Shown here in pieces: positions 29,088 to 38,905 of a stretch of 64,000 nt of DNA. The stretch is from Xylanivirga thermophila (lineage in GTDB: Bacteria; Bacillota; Clostridia; Caldicoprobacterales; Xylanivirgaceae): positions 18,193-82,192 of the forward strand of contig NZ_RXHQ01000013.1 of the NCBI RefSeq assembly GCF_004138105.1. Reading direction: 5' to 3'. The notes under the pieces are model-generated. The model did not search any database. It was given only the letters and a program-made list of their open reading frames with translations, and was not told where the DNA came from. Each line of letters starts with the position of its first letter. The first letter of the stretch is position 1. Both the position numbers and the translations under genes were made by a program.

Positions 29088-31046
29088 CTACTCGCCTCCT
29101 TTTGCATCTGTAATTTTATGTTCTTCCCTATCTAAAAAGATAGATGCCATTCTTAAAAAAATAGTCGCCAATGGGGGAATACATATATTTATTGAATAAG
29201 GCATATTATGCCAATTTTTCTTTTCATATTGTATAAACTCCAAGTTCTTTATTCCCGTGCCTCCAAAGCATTCATTATCACTATTAAATACCTCTATATA
29301 TTTACCATCATATGGTACGCCTATTCTATAATTCTCGTAGGTCACGGGGGTAAAATTGCATACCACTATAACAAAATCCTTTCTATTACGTGAATATCGA
29401 ATAAAAGATAAGATGCTTTGATTATAGTTGTTGGCATCTATCCACTCAAATCCTTCCCAATCATAATCTACCTCCCAAAAAGCCCTGTTTTCTAGATAAA
29501 AATGGTTCAGCTCCTTTACATAATTCTTCAATCTGTAATGCATATCATAATCTAAAAGATGCCAATCAAGACTTTTTTTATAATTCCATTCTATAAATTG
29601 GCCAAATTCCCCTCCCATGAAGATAAGTTTTTTACCAGGATGCGCCATCATATATCCATAAAAAGCCCTTAAATTAGCAAATTTAGATACATAATCCCCA
29701 GGCATCTTTTCAATAAGAGAGCCTTTACCATGTACTACCTCATCGTGTGATATGGGTAAAATAAAGTTTTCTGAAAAGGCATATGTCATGGAAAAAGTAA
29801 GTAAATTATGATGCCATTTTCGATGTATGGGATCCATCGACATATACTTCAATATATCATTCATCCATCCCATGTTCCATTTATAGTTATATCCTAATCC
29901 TCCCACATATGTCGGCCTAGTAACCAAAGGCCAGGCAGTCGATTCTTCAGCAATCATGAGCGTATTTGGAAAATCTCTAAATACTATCTCATTCATCTTG
30001 CGCATAAAATATATAGCTTCAAGATTTTCCTTACCCCCGTATTTATTGGGCAACCATTCACCTCTACGCTTTCCATAGTCAAGATAGAGCATAGACGCAA
30101 CTGCATCTACCCTTAGACCATCTATATGATAAACATCCAGCCAAAATATGGCATTAGATATGAGGAAGCTGAGTACTTCCTTGCGTGCATAGTCAAATAC
30201 CAACGTACCCCAATGGGGATGTTCCCCTTTCCTAGAATCTGTATATTCATATAATGGATTACCATTGAATCGAGCCAATCCATGGGCATCCCTTGGAAAA
30301 TGCGCTGGCACCCAATCTATTATGACTCCAATACCAGCATTATGACACTGGTCTATAAGATACATAAGATCATGTGGCGCTCCATATCTACTGGTAGCTG
30401 CATAATAGCCCGTAACTTGGTAGCCCCAAGAGCCATCAAAAGGATATTCAGATATACCCATTATTTGTATATGTGTATATCCCATTTCCTGAACATATGG
30501 TATTAGTTCATCTGCAAGTTCCCTATATCCCATGATATTATCTCCGGTTTTTCTCCTCCATGAGCCTAAATGTACCTCATATATGAGCATAGGTTTATTA
30601 TATAACGGTGTAGTTCTCTTTTGAATCTGCCATACATCATCATGCCATCTATAATCATATATGTCATATACTATGGATGCAGTGCCCGGCCTCAATTCGC
30701 TATAAAAGGCATATGGATCAGCTTTTAAAAAAACTCTCCCATCAAAAGTTTCTATTTCATATTTATAGAGTACATATTCTCCTAAGTCAGGTATAAAAGT
30801 AGACCACACCCCTGAATCGCCTAAACTTTGCATGATATTTGCCTGTCCGTCCCAATTATTAAAATCCCCTACTACACTTAACCTTTTTACATTAGGACAC
30901 CATACAGTAAACTGTACACCTTTTATATCTTCTTCCTTTTTTATATGTGCTCCGAACATCCTGTAGGCATAATAGTTAGTCCCTTCATTAAATAGATATA
31001 GCTGATAATCACTTACAAACCCTCTATTTAAAGCCTCCATATTCAA
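29088..31046 (-). CDS. glgB: 1,4-alpha-glucan branching enzyme
   Basis: A 652-residue GH13 branching enzyme. An N-terminal CBM48-like domain (FTVWCPNVKRLSVVGDFNNW) precedes the barrel. Catalytic motifs are GVIIDWVPAHFP, DGLRVDAVAS (nucleophile Asp), IAEESTAWP (acid/base Glu) and ISHDEVVHGK. It introduces alpha-1,6 branches in glycogen. The likely start is TTG 31046, 10 nt after AAGGAGG; ATG 31040 is possible. It is the first gene of the glgBAP operon. Confidence 0.95.
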   Translation of the reverse strand: MNMEALNRGFVSDYQLYLFNEGTNYYAYRMFGAHIKKEEDIKGVQFTVWCPNVKRLSVVGDFNNWDGQANIMQSLGDSGVWSTFIPDLGEYVLYKYEIETFDGRVFLKADPYAFYSELRPGTASIVYDIYDYRWHDDVWQIQKRTTPLYNKPMLIYEVHLGSWRRKTGDNIMGYRELADELIPYVQEMGYTHIQIMGISEYPFDGSWGYQVTGYYAATSRYGAPHDLMYLIDQCHNAGIGVIIDWVPAHFPRDAHGLARFNGNPLYEYTDSRKGEHPHWGTLVFDYARKEVLSFLISNAIFWLDVYHIDGLRVDAVASMLYLDYGKRRGEWLPNKYGGKENLEAIYFMRKMNEIVFRDFPNTLMIAEESTAWPLVTRPTYVGGLGYNYKWNMGWMNDILKYMSMDPIHRKWHHNLLTFSMTYAFSENFILPISHDEVVHGKGSLIEKMPGDYVSKFANLRAFYGYMMAHPGKKLIFMGGEFGQFIEWNYKKSLDWHLLDYDMHYRLKNYVKELNHFYLENRAFWEVDYDWEGFEWIDANNYNQSILSFIRYSRNRKDFVIVVCNFTPVTYENYRIGVPYDGKYIEVFNSDNECFGGTGIKNLEFIQYEKKNWHNMPYSINICIPPLATIFLRMASIFLDREEHKITDAKGGE

Positions 31047-31139
31047 ATATCCATATCCTCCTTATTTTCTCCAAAGATGATGTCATTTATAGTATTATTG
31101 ACCAAACAAATAGGATCTAGTCTAAAAATAATTAAATAA

Positions 31140-31160
31140 GGGATGCCGCCCTGGCATCCC
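31140..31160 (-). terminator. Terminator after the starch-binding-module gene
   Basis: GGGATGCC-n5-GGCATCCC, 8 bp perfect, followed on the minus strand by a T-rich run. It ends the small CBM transcript before glgB. Confidence 0.8.
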
Positions 31161-31174
31161 AAAAACATAGCTCT

Positions 31175-31495
31175 TTATTTACCATTACATTTAAAGGTAT
31201 AATTTTTACTATTGTTATTATCCCAGTGATCAGCAGAATCTTTAAATGCAATATTTAAATCACCTTTATTAGTTACCAATATTTCGGTTTCAAATTTGTT
31301 ATCCCTTACCTTATCCATTTCATATAGACTATTGCCAGACCATTTGTCATCAGAACCGAAACCAACGTGGGCATATACCTTATCGGCACCATCCTTTGCT
31401 AATATTCCTTCATATGTGATCTTTACTTTTTTCCCTTTTTCAATACTAGAAGGATTACAGTATACTCCAGAATCGTAATATCTGAAACTAGTCAT
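31175..31495 (-). CDS. Stand-alone starch-binding-like module (CBM25/53 type)
   Basis: A 106-residue single-domain protein. The pattern is that of CBM25/CBM53 starch-binding domains: YYDSGVYCNP at the start, VYAHVGFGSDDKWS in the middle, FETEILV, and the closing DSADHWDNNNSKNYTF. No signal peptide is present, so it acts in the cytoplasm. It starts at MTSFRYY, after AAGGTGAT. It sits just upstream of glgB and has its own terminator. It probably binds glycogen, perhaps as a granule-surface protein; that role is inferred. Single-domain CBM proteins of this kind are common beside carbohydrate genes in Clostridia. Confidence 0.75.
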   Translation of the reverse strand: MTSFRYYDSGVYCNPSSIEKGKKVKITYEGILAKDGADKVYAHVGFGSDDKWSGNSLYEMDKVRDNKFETEILVTNKGDLNIAFKDSADHWDNNNSKNYTFKCNGK

Positions 31496-31743
31496 CAAAA
31501 TCACCTTCTTTATATTAAATTTTCAATTGATATTATAACCGACTAAAGGTAAAATATTATAATATATTTATAGTAAAATATGAAGTTTTTAAAAATGATA
31601 ACATAGATTTGTGTTATTTCACAATAAATAGCGATATAAATGGTATAAAACCGAAGAACACATAGGAGTATAGCATAAGCGTACTTAGCAAATTGGCGAA
31701 AGAATATTAAAAATTAATATACAGAAAGGATAGAGATATAATA

Positions 31744-32631
31744 ATGGATAATTGTAATCTATGCCCACATAATTGTAACGCAAACAGAATAGAAGGTAAA
31801 TTTGGCATATGCAAAGCACCCTATTATCCAAAATTAGCACGGGCAGCCCTACATTATTGGGAAGAGCCATGTATAAGTGGTACTAGAGGATCGGGAGCAG
31901 TATTTTTTTCCCATTGTAATTTAAAATGCATATACTGCCAAAATTACGACATAAGTCAAGAATATTTTGGCAAAGATATTTCCATAGAAAAACTAGTGGA
32001 TATTTTTTTGAATTTTCAGAAAATGGGAGCGCATAATATCAACCTTGTATCTCCTACTCCATTTATACATGCTATAAAAGATGCCATCATTAAGGCAAAA
32101 GAAAAAGGGTTATCCATACCTATTGTATATAATTCAAATGCCTATGAAAATATAGATGCGATTAGGCAATTAGATGGATTAATAGATGTATATCTACCTG
32201 ATTTAAAATATTATAATGACAAATACAGCATCGAATTTTCAAACGCTTCCCACTATTTTGACCATGCAACTTCGGCTATATTGGAGATGTATAGACAGGT
32301 TGGAAGCCCCATTATGGATGATGAAGGTATCATAAAGAAAGGCCTTATAATACGTCATCTGCTGCTACCAGGGCTTATGGACGATTCTAAAAAGGTATTA
32401 GATTGGATTGCCATGTCATTGCCAAAAAGCGTATACATAAGCCTAATGGCCCAGTATACGCCAGTTTATAAAGCTAAGGAACATAAAATTTTAAGCCATG
32501 CCATAAGCAAAAGACATTATGATGCCATAATAGATTATTTCTGTAAAATAGGATTGGAAAATGGATATATTCAGGATATATCATCGGCTAAATCCGATTA
32601 TACTCCCGCCTTTGACCTCACAGGCATTTAA
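31744..32631 (+). CDS. Radical SAM protein, PflX/PFL-activase-like
   Basis: A 295-residue radical SAM enzyme. An N-terminal cysteine set (CNLCPHNCNANR and GICKAP) precedes the cluster motif C-N-L-K-C-I-Y-C-Q-N, the CX3CX2C that binds the SAM [4Fe-4S]. The pattern matches the PflX (COG1313) group related to pyruvate formate-lyase activating enzymes, whose substrate is unknown. No glycyl-radical enzyme is nearby. It starts after AAAGGATAGAG. The 3' end overlaps that of the facing aminotransferase gene by 14 bp. Confidence 0.85.
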   Translation: MDNCNLCPHNCNANRIEGKFGICKAPYYPKLARAALHYWEEPCISGTRGSGAVFFSHCNLKCIYCQNYDISQEYFGKDISIEKLVDIFLNFQKMGAHNINLVSPTPFIHAIKDAIIKAKEKGLSIPIVYNSNAYENIDAIRQLDGLIDVYLPDLKYYNDKYSIEFSNASHYFDHATSAILEMYRQVGSPIMDDEGIIKKGLIIRHLLLPGLMDDSKKVLDWIAMSLPKSVYISLMAQYTPVYKAKEHKILSHAISKRHYDAIIDYFCKIGLENGYIQDISSAKSDYTPAFDLTGI

Positions 32632-33781
32632 TTGCCTTACTAAGGCGTGATAATCCTTCCTCTAAAATACTCCTAGGACAGGCAAAGTTTAAACGCTGAA
32701 ATCCACTGCCATCTATACCAAAGCTTGGACCATCATTAAGTCCCAAACCAGCCTTATGTATAATAAAGGATTTTAATTCATCATCGTCCATACCCAATGC
32801 CCTAAAATCCAACCATGCCAGATACGTCCCCTCTGGTACTACTAGCTTCACCCCAGGTACTTCGCTATCTATGCAATCGGATAAGAGCCTAAGATTATCA
32901 CCCAGATACATAATAAGTTCATCTAGCCATTCTCCACCATATCTATAGGCAGCCTCCAATGCAGTTATACCAAGAAGATTATTTTCTATGTGAAATCTAT
33001 CCATACCTGCTTTAAATTTTTTCCTAGCAACCTCATTTGGTATAATTGCAACCGAAGTTGTTAGACCTGCTATATTAAATGTCTTGCTAGGGGCTATACA
33101 CGTTATAGTATTTTGTGCTGCCCAATCAGATATAGATAATACAGAAGTATGCCTATAACCCTTATATACTATGTCTGAATGTATTTCATCGCACACCAAA
33201 AAGACATCATATCGCGAGCACATATCAACCAGAGTTTTTAGTTCTTCATATGTCCATACTCTGCCTACAGGATTATGGGGACTGCATAGTATCATCATCT
33301 TAACACCAGATCTAAACTTTTCTTCCAAATCATCAAAATCCATTTCATAGTGGCCTTCTACCATTTTTAATGGGTTTGTAACCAGCTCCCGCCCATTATT
33401 TTTTACTACATTATAAAACGGTGGATATACAGGGGTCTGTATTAGCACCCTATCCCCTGGATCAGTACAACTATCTACTGCAAAAGCCAAACTTGTAACC
33501 ACCCCAGGACTATTTAATATCCATTCAGGCTGTATTTTGAGTCCATGGCGCTTCTCCTCCCAGTCTATTATAGCCTTATAATATGACTCTGGCCGTTCTG
33601 TATAGCCAAACACTCCATGTCCCACTCTATTTTTTAAGGCATCTATCACAGGTTTTGGAGATAGAAAGTCCATATCGGCCACCCACATTGGTAATACATC
33701 TTCCCTGCCAAAAAACTCTTTGTTATAATCCCATTTTATCGCATAAGTACCTCTACGATTTACTACCTTATCAAAATCCAT
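32618..33781 (-). CDS. MalY/PatB-type cystathionine beta-lyase / aminotransferase
   Basis: A 387-residue fold-type I PLP enzyme. The N-terminus VLPMWVADMDF and the PLP lysine in IAPSKTFNIAGL are family signatures, and SPHNPVGRVWT and CDEIHSD are also present. MalY/PatB proteins cleave cystathionine or cystine and can act as aminotransferases. The start MDFDKV is chosen because AAGGGG lies 8 nt upstream. Whether it makes homocysteine from cystathionine here is not shown, since no other methionine gene is in the window. Confidence 0.88.
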   Translation of the reverse strand: MDFDKVVNRRGTYAIKWDYNKEFFGREDVLPMWVADMDFLSPKPVIDALKNRVGHGVFGYTERPESYYKAIIDWEEKRHGLKIQPEWILNSPGVVTSLAFAVDSCTDPGDRVLIQTPVYPPFYNVVKNNGRELVTNPLKMVEGHYEMDFDDLEEKFRSGVKMMILCSPHNPVGRVWTYEELKTLVDMCSRYDVFLVCDEIHSDIVYKGYRHTSVLSISDWAAQNTITCIAPSKTFNIAGLTTSVAIIPNEVARKKFKAGMDRFHIENNLLGITALEAAYRYGGEWLDELIMYLGDNLRLLSDCIDSEVPGVKLVVPEGTYLAWLDFRALGMDDDELKSFIIHKAGLGLNDGPSFGIDGSGFQRLNFACPRSILEEGLSRLSKAIKCL

Positions 33782-33986
33782 ATCTATATCCCCTTCTTTA
33801 ATATTAAAATAAAAATAAATCAAAAGTTAGTATATCTATCTACAAACTTTGTTCAGTCCCTATACTAATTGATTATAGCATAAAAACTTAATTTTACATA
33901 CAACTTGTAATCAAGAATATTTTGTCATAGAATATAAAATGATCTAATATAAAGTACTGCATAAAAATATAAGGGAGGAACATAGG

Positions 33987-34451
33987 ATGAAGACAACAGC
34001 ACGTTATATTGCTCAAGCAGCTATCATAGCAGCCATATATGCAGCTGTAACCATAGCATTTGCGCCAATAAGCTATGGTCAAGTACAGGTTAGAATATCA
34101 GAGGCACTCACCGTACTACCTGCCCTTACTCCAGCTGCAATACCAGGATTGTTTATAGGCTGCATTTTAGCAAATATATATGGTGGCGGTGGTATCATAG
34201 ACATCATATTTGGCAGTCTAGCTACTTTGCTTGCCGCATTTTTATCATATAAGATGCCAAAGAAATGGATGGTACCCATACCGCCTATAATAATAAATGG
34301 TATTGTGATAGGCTTTGTACTTAATTATCTATATGGACTACCCCTCTTTATAACCATGGGTTGGGTAGCCTTAGGAGAACTTATTTCCTGCTATGCCTTG
34401 GGATATCCACTACTCTTAGCCCTGTCTCACCATTACCCGCATGGCATTTAA
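33987..34451 (+). CDS. queT: QueT-family queuosine precursor transporter
   Basis: A 154-residue membrane protein with about five helices. YGQVQVRISEALTVLPAL, in the first third, is the hallmark of the QueT family of ECF S-components that import queuosine precursors. It starts after GGGAGGAA. I found no convincing preQ1 riboswitch in the 160 bp before it. The end overlaps the facing P-type ATPase gene by 36 bp. Confidence 0.85.
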   Translation: MKTTARYIAQAAIIAAIYAAVTIAFAPISYGQVQVRISEALTVLPALTPAAIPGLFIGCILANIYGGGGIIDIIFGSLATLLAAFLSYKMPKKWMVPIPPIIINGIVIGFVLNYLYGLPLFITMGWVALGELISCYALGYPLLLALSHHYPHGI

Positions 34452-36521
34452 TATGGCTATTATAGTTACACCTACATCGGCAAATACTGCCTCCCACATA
34501 GTGGCTACGCCAAATGCACCAAGCACCAACACTATTAGTTTAACACCCAATGCAAATATTATATTTTGAATCATTATACGCTTGGTACGCCTGGATATCT
34601 TCATTGCCTGGACCAGTTTTGATATCTGATCGGTCATAAGCACTACATCCGCCGCTTCTATGGCCGCATCAGAGCCTAAACCACCCATGGCTACTCCTAT
34701 ATCTGCCCTGGCAAGCACCGGGGCATCATTTATACCATCTCCTACAAATATTACTGCACCTTCACCCTCTTTATCAGCTATTATAGATTCTAGCCTTTCA
34801 ACTTTTTGGTGCGGCAACAATTTTGCATACACTTGCGTTATTCCTATTTCCTGTGCTATACTACGTGCTGCAATATCATTATCACCAGTAAGCATGATTA
34901 TATCTTTGACCCCTATGGATTTAAGATCACAAATTGCCTCTTTTGCATCATCTTTTACTATATCAGATATGAGTATATAACCTACATATTTTTCATCAGC
35001 AGCAATATACACTATGGTCCCCGGTCTATTTACTTCTTCCACTTCGATGCCATAAGAATCCATAAGCCTTTTATTACCTACAAGCACCCTAAATTCCCCT
35101 ACAATTGCCTCTATCCCATTACCAGGTCTCTCTTTATATCCCTTTATTATCTCCTTGTCTATCCCTTGCCCATAAGCCTTTAATAAGGACTCTGCTATGG
35201 GATGGGTAGAATAGCCTTCTCCATAGGCTGCGTAATATAAAAGCTCTTCTTTTGTAATACCTGCTTCCGGTTGTATCTCTGTTACTTCAAATACCCCTCG
35301 GGTAATAGTTCCTGTTTTATCCATAACCACCACCGACACATTATCCAAGGCCTCTAGATAATTACCACCCTTTATGAGTATCCCCTTCTTAGAAGCTGCA
35401 CCAATCCCTGCAAATACAGTAAGGGGAATGGATATTACTAGAGCACATGGACAGGATATGACAAGAAATATAAGTGCCCTATACAGCCAATTGGAAAAGT
35501 TCCCCGCAAATATTGGTAGTATAAAAGCCAATACAGCTGCAATACCTACTACAGAAGGTGTATAATACCTTGCAAATTGAGCCATAAAGCGCTCGGTCTT
35601 TGCCTTTTTACTACCAGCATTTTGCACCATATCCAATACCTTGGATACGGTAGATTCTCCAAACTCTTTATTTACCTCGATCTTCAGCACGCTACTCTGA
35701 TTTATAAATCCAGCTAGTATTTCATCTCCCGCCTTTATCTCCACTGGCACTGGTTCGCCTGTTAAAGCCGATGTATCAGCCATTGATACACCTTCTAATA
35801 CTATACCGTCTAATGGCACCCGTTCCCCCGGTTTTACTACTATGGTCTCTCCGATCTTTACATTTTGAGCTGGCACCCTCTTTATATCTCCATCTAGGTA
35901 TATATTAGCCTCATCCGGTCTTATATTCATTAAAGATTTTATGGATTTTCTTGAGTGATCCACTGCAATATCCTCAAAAAGTTCACCGACTTGATAAAAC
36001 AGCATAACTGCTGCACCCTCTGGGAACTGCCCTATGGCAAAAGCACCTATAGTGGCAATTCCCATCAAAAAGCTTTCATCAAAGAAATTTCCCTTTGTAA
36101 TATTCACAGCTGCCTTTGATAAGACAGGAAATCCCACCAATACATAGCTTATAAAAAATATAAAAAATGAAGTCCATTGTGAAAAATCAAATATTAGTCC
36201 TATGATAAATAAAATAGCGCTTATGACCAGAGCCCATATATGGACATCTCCATGCTCTTCTTCGTCTTCTTCATCCAAAATGTCATTCTTTTCTATTACT
36301 TGGACATCCGGCTCTATATCCCTTACTAAGGTCTTTATATCCTTTATAACTTCATCTGGATGATGCCCTTCATCAATTTCCACCATCAATGTCCTTGTTG
36401 AAAAATTCATACTTGCTTCTCCGACCCCTGGTATGCCATTTGTTCCGTCTTCTATCTTTACTGCACAATTTGCGCAACTGAGCCCTTTTAGATAAATTTC
36501 TTTTTTATTTCTTTTATCCAT
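34416..36521 (-). CDS. cadA: Zn/Cd/Pb-type P1B ATPase
   Basis: About 701 residues. The N-terminal HMA domain has C16-A-N-C19, followed by an acidic linker (EEDEEEHGDVH). Eight membrane segments enclose the ion-site motif SCPCAL; the phosphorylated Asp is in DKTGTIT, and GDGINDAP closes the hinge. The CPC motif and ArsR partner point to Zn, Cd or Pb efflux, though the metal is not proven. The start is MDKRNKK after AGAGGTGAT, 11 nt behind the ArsR gene. Operon control is through the palindrome upstream of the ArsR gene. Confidence 0.9.
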   Translation of the reverse strand: MDKRNKKEIYLKGLSCANCAVKIEDGTNGIPGVGEASMNFSTRTLMVEIDEGHHPDEVIKDIKTLVRDIEPDVQVIEKNDILDEEDEEEHGDVHIWALVISAILFIIGLIFDFSQWTSFFIFFISYVLVGFPVLSKAAVNITKGNFFDESFLMGIATIGAFAIGQFPEGAAVMLFYQVGELFEDIAVDHSRKSIKSLMNIRPDEANIYLDGDIKRVPAQNVKIGETIVVKPGERVPLDGIVLEGVSMADTSALTGEPVPVEIKAGDEILAGFINQSSVLKIEVNKEFGESTVSKVLDMVQNAGSKKAKTERFMAQFARYYTPSVVGIAAVLAFILPIFAGNFSNWLYRALIFLVISCPCALVISIPLTVFAGIGAASKKGILIKGGNYLEALDNVSVVVMDKTGTITRGVFEVTEIQPEAGITKEELLYYAAYGEGYSTHPIAESLLKAYGQGIDKEIIKGYKERPGNGIEAIVGEFRVLVGNKRLMDSYGIEVEEVNRPGTIVYIAADEKYVGYILISDIVKDDAKEAICDLKSIGVKDIIMLTGDNDIAARSIAQEIGITQVYAKLLPHQKVERLESIIADKEGEGAVIFVGDGINDAPVLARADIGVAMGGLGSDAAIEAADVVLMTDQISKLVQAMKISRRTKRIMIQNIIFALGVKLIVLVLGAFGVATMWEAVFADVGVTIIAILNAMRVMVRQG

Positions 36522-36532
36522 AGTTATCACCT

Positions 36533-36907
36533 CTATAATTCGTTTATATGCTCCAATCCTTTCTTAAATATCTCACTTATATGTTCATCGTCTAAAGAAT
36601 AATAAACCACCTTACCATTTCTACGGTATTTAACTAAACGGGATTGTCTTAAAACCTTTAGTTGATGGGAAACAGCTGACTGGCTCATCCCAAGAAGGGC
36701 TGCAATATCACACACGCACATCTCACATTTTGAAAGGGCGTATATAATTTTAAGCCTTGTATCATCACCAAACACCTTAAAAAATTCTGATAAACTTAAA
36801 AAGGTATCATCCTCTATCATATCCGCTTTAACCTTATTCACCGCATCCTGATGTATTACCGTTACACCACATACTTCTATGGTCTTATCGATCTTTTTCC
36901 CATTCAT
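36533..36907 (-). CDS. ArsR/SmtB-family metal-responsive repressor
   Basis: A 124-residue winged-helix repressor of the CadC/SmtB type. The metal-binding CEMCVCDIAALLGMSQSAVSHQLKVL block resembles the CadC ELCVCD motif that binds Cd or Pb, and a further Cys (EVCGV) lies near the N-terminus as in CadC. It is the first gene of the efflux operon. When metal binds, it should leave the palindrome at 36940-36963. The metal preference is inferred from the Cys set. Confidence 0.9.
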   Translation of the reverse strand: MNGKKIDKTIEVCGVTVIHQDAVNKVKADMIEDDTFLSLSEFFKVFGDDTRLKIIYALSKCEMCVCDIAALLGMSQSAVSHQLKVLRQSRLVKYRRNGKVVYYSLDDEHISEIFKKGLEHINEL

Positions 36908-36939
36908 ACTATTTCACCTTCTTCAAGCTTTATAATTTC

Positions 36940-36963
36940 ACATATGAATATATGTTCATATGT
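36940..36963. promoter_or_regulatory. SmtB/CadC-type operator
   Basis: ACATATGAA-tatatg-TTCATATGT is a perfect 9-bp inverted repeat with a 6-bp spacer. Its core, TGAATATATGTTCA, differs at one base from the SmtB/CzrA core TGAACANNTGTTCA. It lies 33-56 bp before the ArsR start codon. Confidence 0.75.
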
Positions 36964-37180
36964 TATATTGTATTATATCCTCCTTTTAAATATAATGCAA
37001 CTCAAATTTCTAACAACTAACACGATATAAATACTATAAAAACTGAAGGGCATGTGGAATCATCATACCATTATATCTGTTTAAAATACCATTCTAACCA
37101 TAATGAACGAATTTTTAAACGGATTTATGGAAACGTATAAGATATGCATGATAAAAACCAAAAAAATTTTATTTTTATAA

Positions 37181-37210
37181 TTGACAACGAGATATTTTTA
37201 TGTATATAAT
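37181..37210 (+). promoter_or_regulatory. Sigma-A promoter of the pot operon
   Basis: TTGACA (37181-37186) and TATAAT (37205-37210) are both perfect consensus, with an 18-bp spacer. Confidence 0.75.
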
Positions 37211-37234
37211 TTATTGAGTTTATTAAGAATGAAC

Positions 37235-37261
37235 TTTTTGTTTAGGTACACTAAACAAAAA
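37235..37261. promoter_or_regulatory. Palindromic operator of the cupin regulator
   Basis: TTTTTGTTTAG-gtaca-CTAAACAAAAA, 11-bp perfect arms. It lies about 25 bp after the -10 box, so bound regulator would block transcription of its own gene and potABCD. Confidence 0.65.
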
Positions 37262-37289
37262 ATACCATCATTTATGAATGGGTGAAATA

Positions 37290-37829
37290 ATGAATATTGG
37301 TGAAAAGATAAGAAGGTTGAGAATTAAAAATAACCTTACACAAAAGGAATTAGCCGACAGAACTGAGCTTTCCAAAGGTTTTATATCCCAAGTTGAAAGG
37401 GATTTAACGTCACCTTCTATAGCTACCTTGGTTGATATATTAGAATGTCTGGGAACAAACCTAAAGGAATTCTTCGATGATATGGAGGATGAGAAGATTG
37501 TCTTTGGCAAAGATGATGTCTTTGTAAAGACTAACAATGAGTTAGGCCATGAAGTGGTATGGCTTATACCAAATTCCCAAAAAAATCATATGGAGCCTAT
37601 CATTTTGAATCTAGAACCTGGTGGTTCTTCAGAGATAGATGAGCCCCATGAAGGCGAAGAATTCGGGTATGTAATCTCTGGCAGTATATATATATACCTT
37701 GGTAGTCAAAAACTAAAAGCGAAGAGAGGGGAAAGTTTTTATTTCAAACCCTCTAGTACGCACTATATTACAAATGCAGGCAAGAGTATATCGCGCGTAT
37801 TGTGGATATCTACTCCGCCTAACTTTTAA
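37290..37829 (+). CDS. XRE-cupin regulator, PuuR-like
   Basis: A 179-residue protein with an N-terminal helix-turn-helix (LTQKELADRTELSKGFISQVERDL, residues about 15-40) and a C-terminal cupin domain (EPGGSSEIDEPHEGEEFGYV and the RGESFYFKPSSTHYI part). The combination is that of PuuR-type regulators, which sense polyamines or related compounds through the cupin. It starts at ATG 37290, after GGGTGA. It is the first gene of the operon with potABCD, so it probably controls polyamine uptake, binding the palindrome at 37235-37261. Confidence 0.87.
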   Translation: MNIGEKIRRLRIKNNLTQKELADRTELSKGFISQVERDLTSPSIATLVDILECLGTNLKEFFDDMEDEKIVFGKDDVFVKTNNELGHEVVWLIPNSQKNHMEPIILNLEPGGSSEIDEPHEGEEFGYVISGSIYIYLGSQKLKAKRGESFYFKPSSTHYITNAGKSISRVLWISTPPNF

Positions 37830-37858
37830 ATATTTCAATATATGGGAGGAGATGAAAC

Positions 37859-38905
37859 ATGGCTTCAAGCATTATAGAACTAGTAAACGTATCAAAGGAT
37901 TTTAATGGAGCCGAAGCATTAAAAAATATAAACCTATACATCAGGCAGAATGAGTTTTTAACCCTTCTGGGACCAAGCGGATGTGGCAAAACAACAATGC
38001 TTCGAATAATAGGTGGTTTTGAACAGCCTAGTTCTGGGGATGTTTTATTTGAAGGTAAAAGTATTATATCCGTTCCACCTTACAAAAGAAAAGTAAATAC
38101 TGTGTTTCAAAGGTATGCGCTTTTTCCCCATATGAATGTATTTGATAATGTCGCCTTTGGTCTTACTATAAAGCATATGGATAAAAAGTCCATACGTCAA
38201 AAGGTTGGAAAAATGCTACAACTTGTAAATCTTGATGGGTTTGGGAAAAGGTCCATAGACTCCCTAAGCGGTGGTCAACAACAGAGGGTAGCAATCGCAA
38301 GGGCATTGGTAAACGAACCTGAAGTTTTACTGCTAGATGAACCCCTTGCTGCACTTGATTTGAAGCTAAGGAAGGATATGCAGATAGAGTTAAAAAACAT
38401 GCAGCAAACTCTGGGCATAACCTTTATATATGTTACCCATGATCAGGAGGAAGCCCTCACAATGTCAGATACCATAGTAGTAATGAAGGATGGGCTGATA
38501 CAACAGATAGGTACTCCAGAAGATATATATAATGAACCTAAGAATACTTTCGTAGCAAATTTCATTGGGGAGAGCAATATAATAGACGGGATAATGCATA
38601 AGGATTATCTGGTAAGTTTCTCAGAACGGAATTTTCAATGTGTAGATAAGGGCTTTGCCAATGATGAGCTAGTTGATGTAGTAATAAGGCCTGAGGATAT
38701 AAAGATAGTGCCTCAAGATCAGGGTATGCTTGTTGGAACTGTAAAATCAGTAACCTTCAAGGGAGTACACTATGAAATGATGGTAGATAGCAATGAATTT
38801 ACTTGGAAAGTTCATAGCACCCTTATGGAACCTACTGGTACAAATGTAGGCCTAAAGATACTCCCAAATGATATCCATATTATGAAAAAGGTGATGGCAC
38901 AATGA
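37859..38905 (+). CDS. potA: Spermidine/putrescine ABC transporter ATPase
   Basis: A 348-residue ATPase. Walker [10 protein letters not shown], the signature [10 protein letters not shown], Walker [12 protein letters not shown], and a C-terminal TOBE domain of about 100 residues are present. It supplies energy for polyamine import. The start ATG follows GGGAGGAG. Its stop overlaps the potB start by 4 bp. Confidence 0.95.
   Translation: MASSIIELVNVSKDFNGAEALKNINLYIRQNEFLTLLGPSGCGKTTMLRIIGGFEQPSSGDVLFEGKSIISVPPYKRKVNTVFQRYALFPHMNVFDNVAFGLTIKHMDKKSIRQKVGKMLQLVNLDGFGKRSIDSLSGGQQQRVAIARALVNEPEVLLLDEPLAALDLKLRKDMQIELKNMQQTLGITFIYVTHDQEEALTMSDTIVVMKDGLIQQIGTPEDIYNEPKNTFVANFIGESNIIDGIMHKDYLVSFSERNFQCVDKGFANDELVDVVIRPEDIKIVPQDQGMLVGTVKSVTFKGVHYEMMVDSNEFTWKVHSTLMEPTGTNVGLKILPNDIHIMKKVMAQ

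Larger units (their letters stand above)
36908..37289. other. Divergent control region, 382 bp
   Basis: This gap lies between the ArsR gene (minus) and the cupin regulator (plus). It holds the ArsR operator (36940-36963), a strong promoter (37181-37210) and the cupin-regulator palindrome (37235-37261). The AT-rich middle has no gene. Confidence 0.7.

Noticed and set aside
33824..33986. Possible preQ1 riboswitch before queT
   Set aside because: A CTATA/TATAG stem with an A-rich tail is present, but the loop lacks the conserved C-rich segment and the second pairing, so it does not fit preQ1-I, and the region is too short for the other classes.
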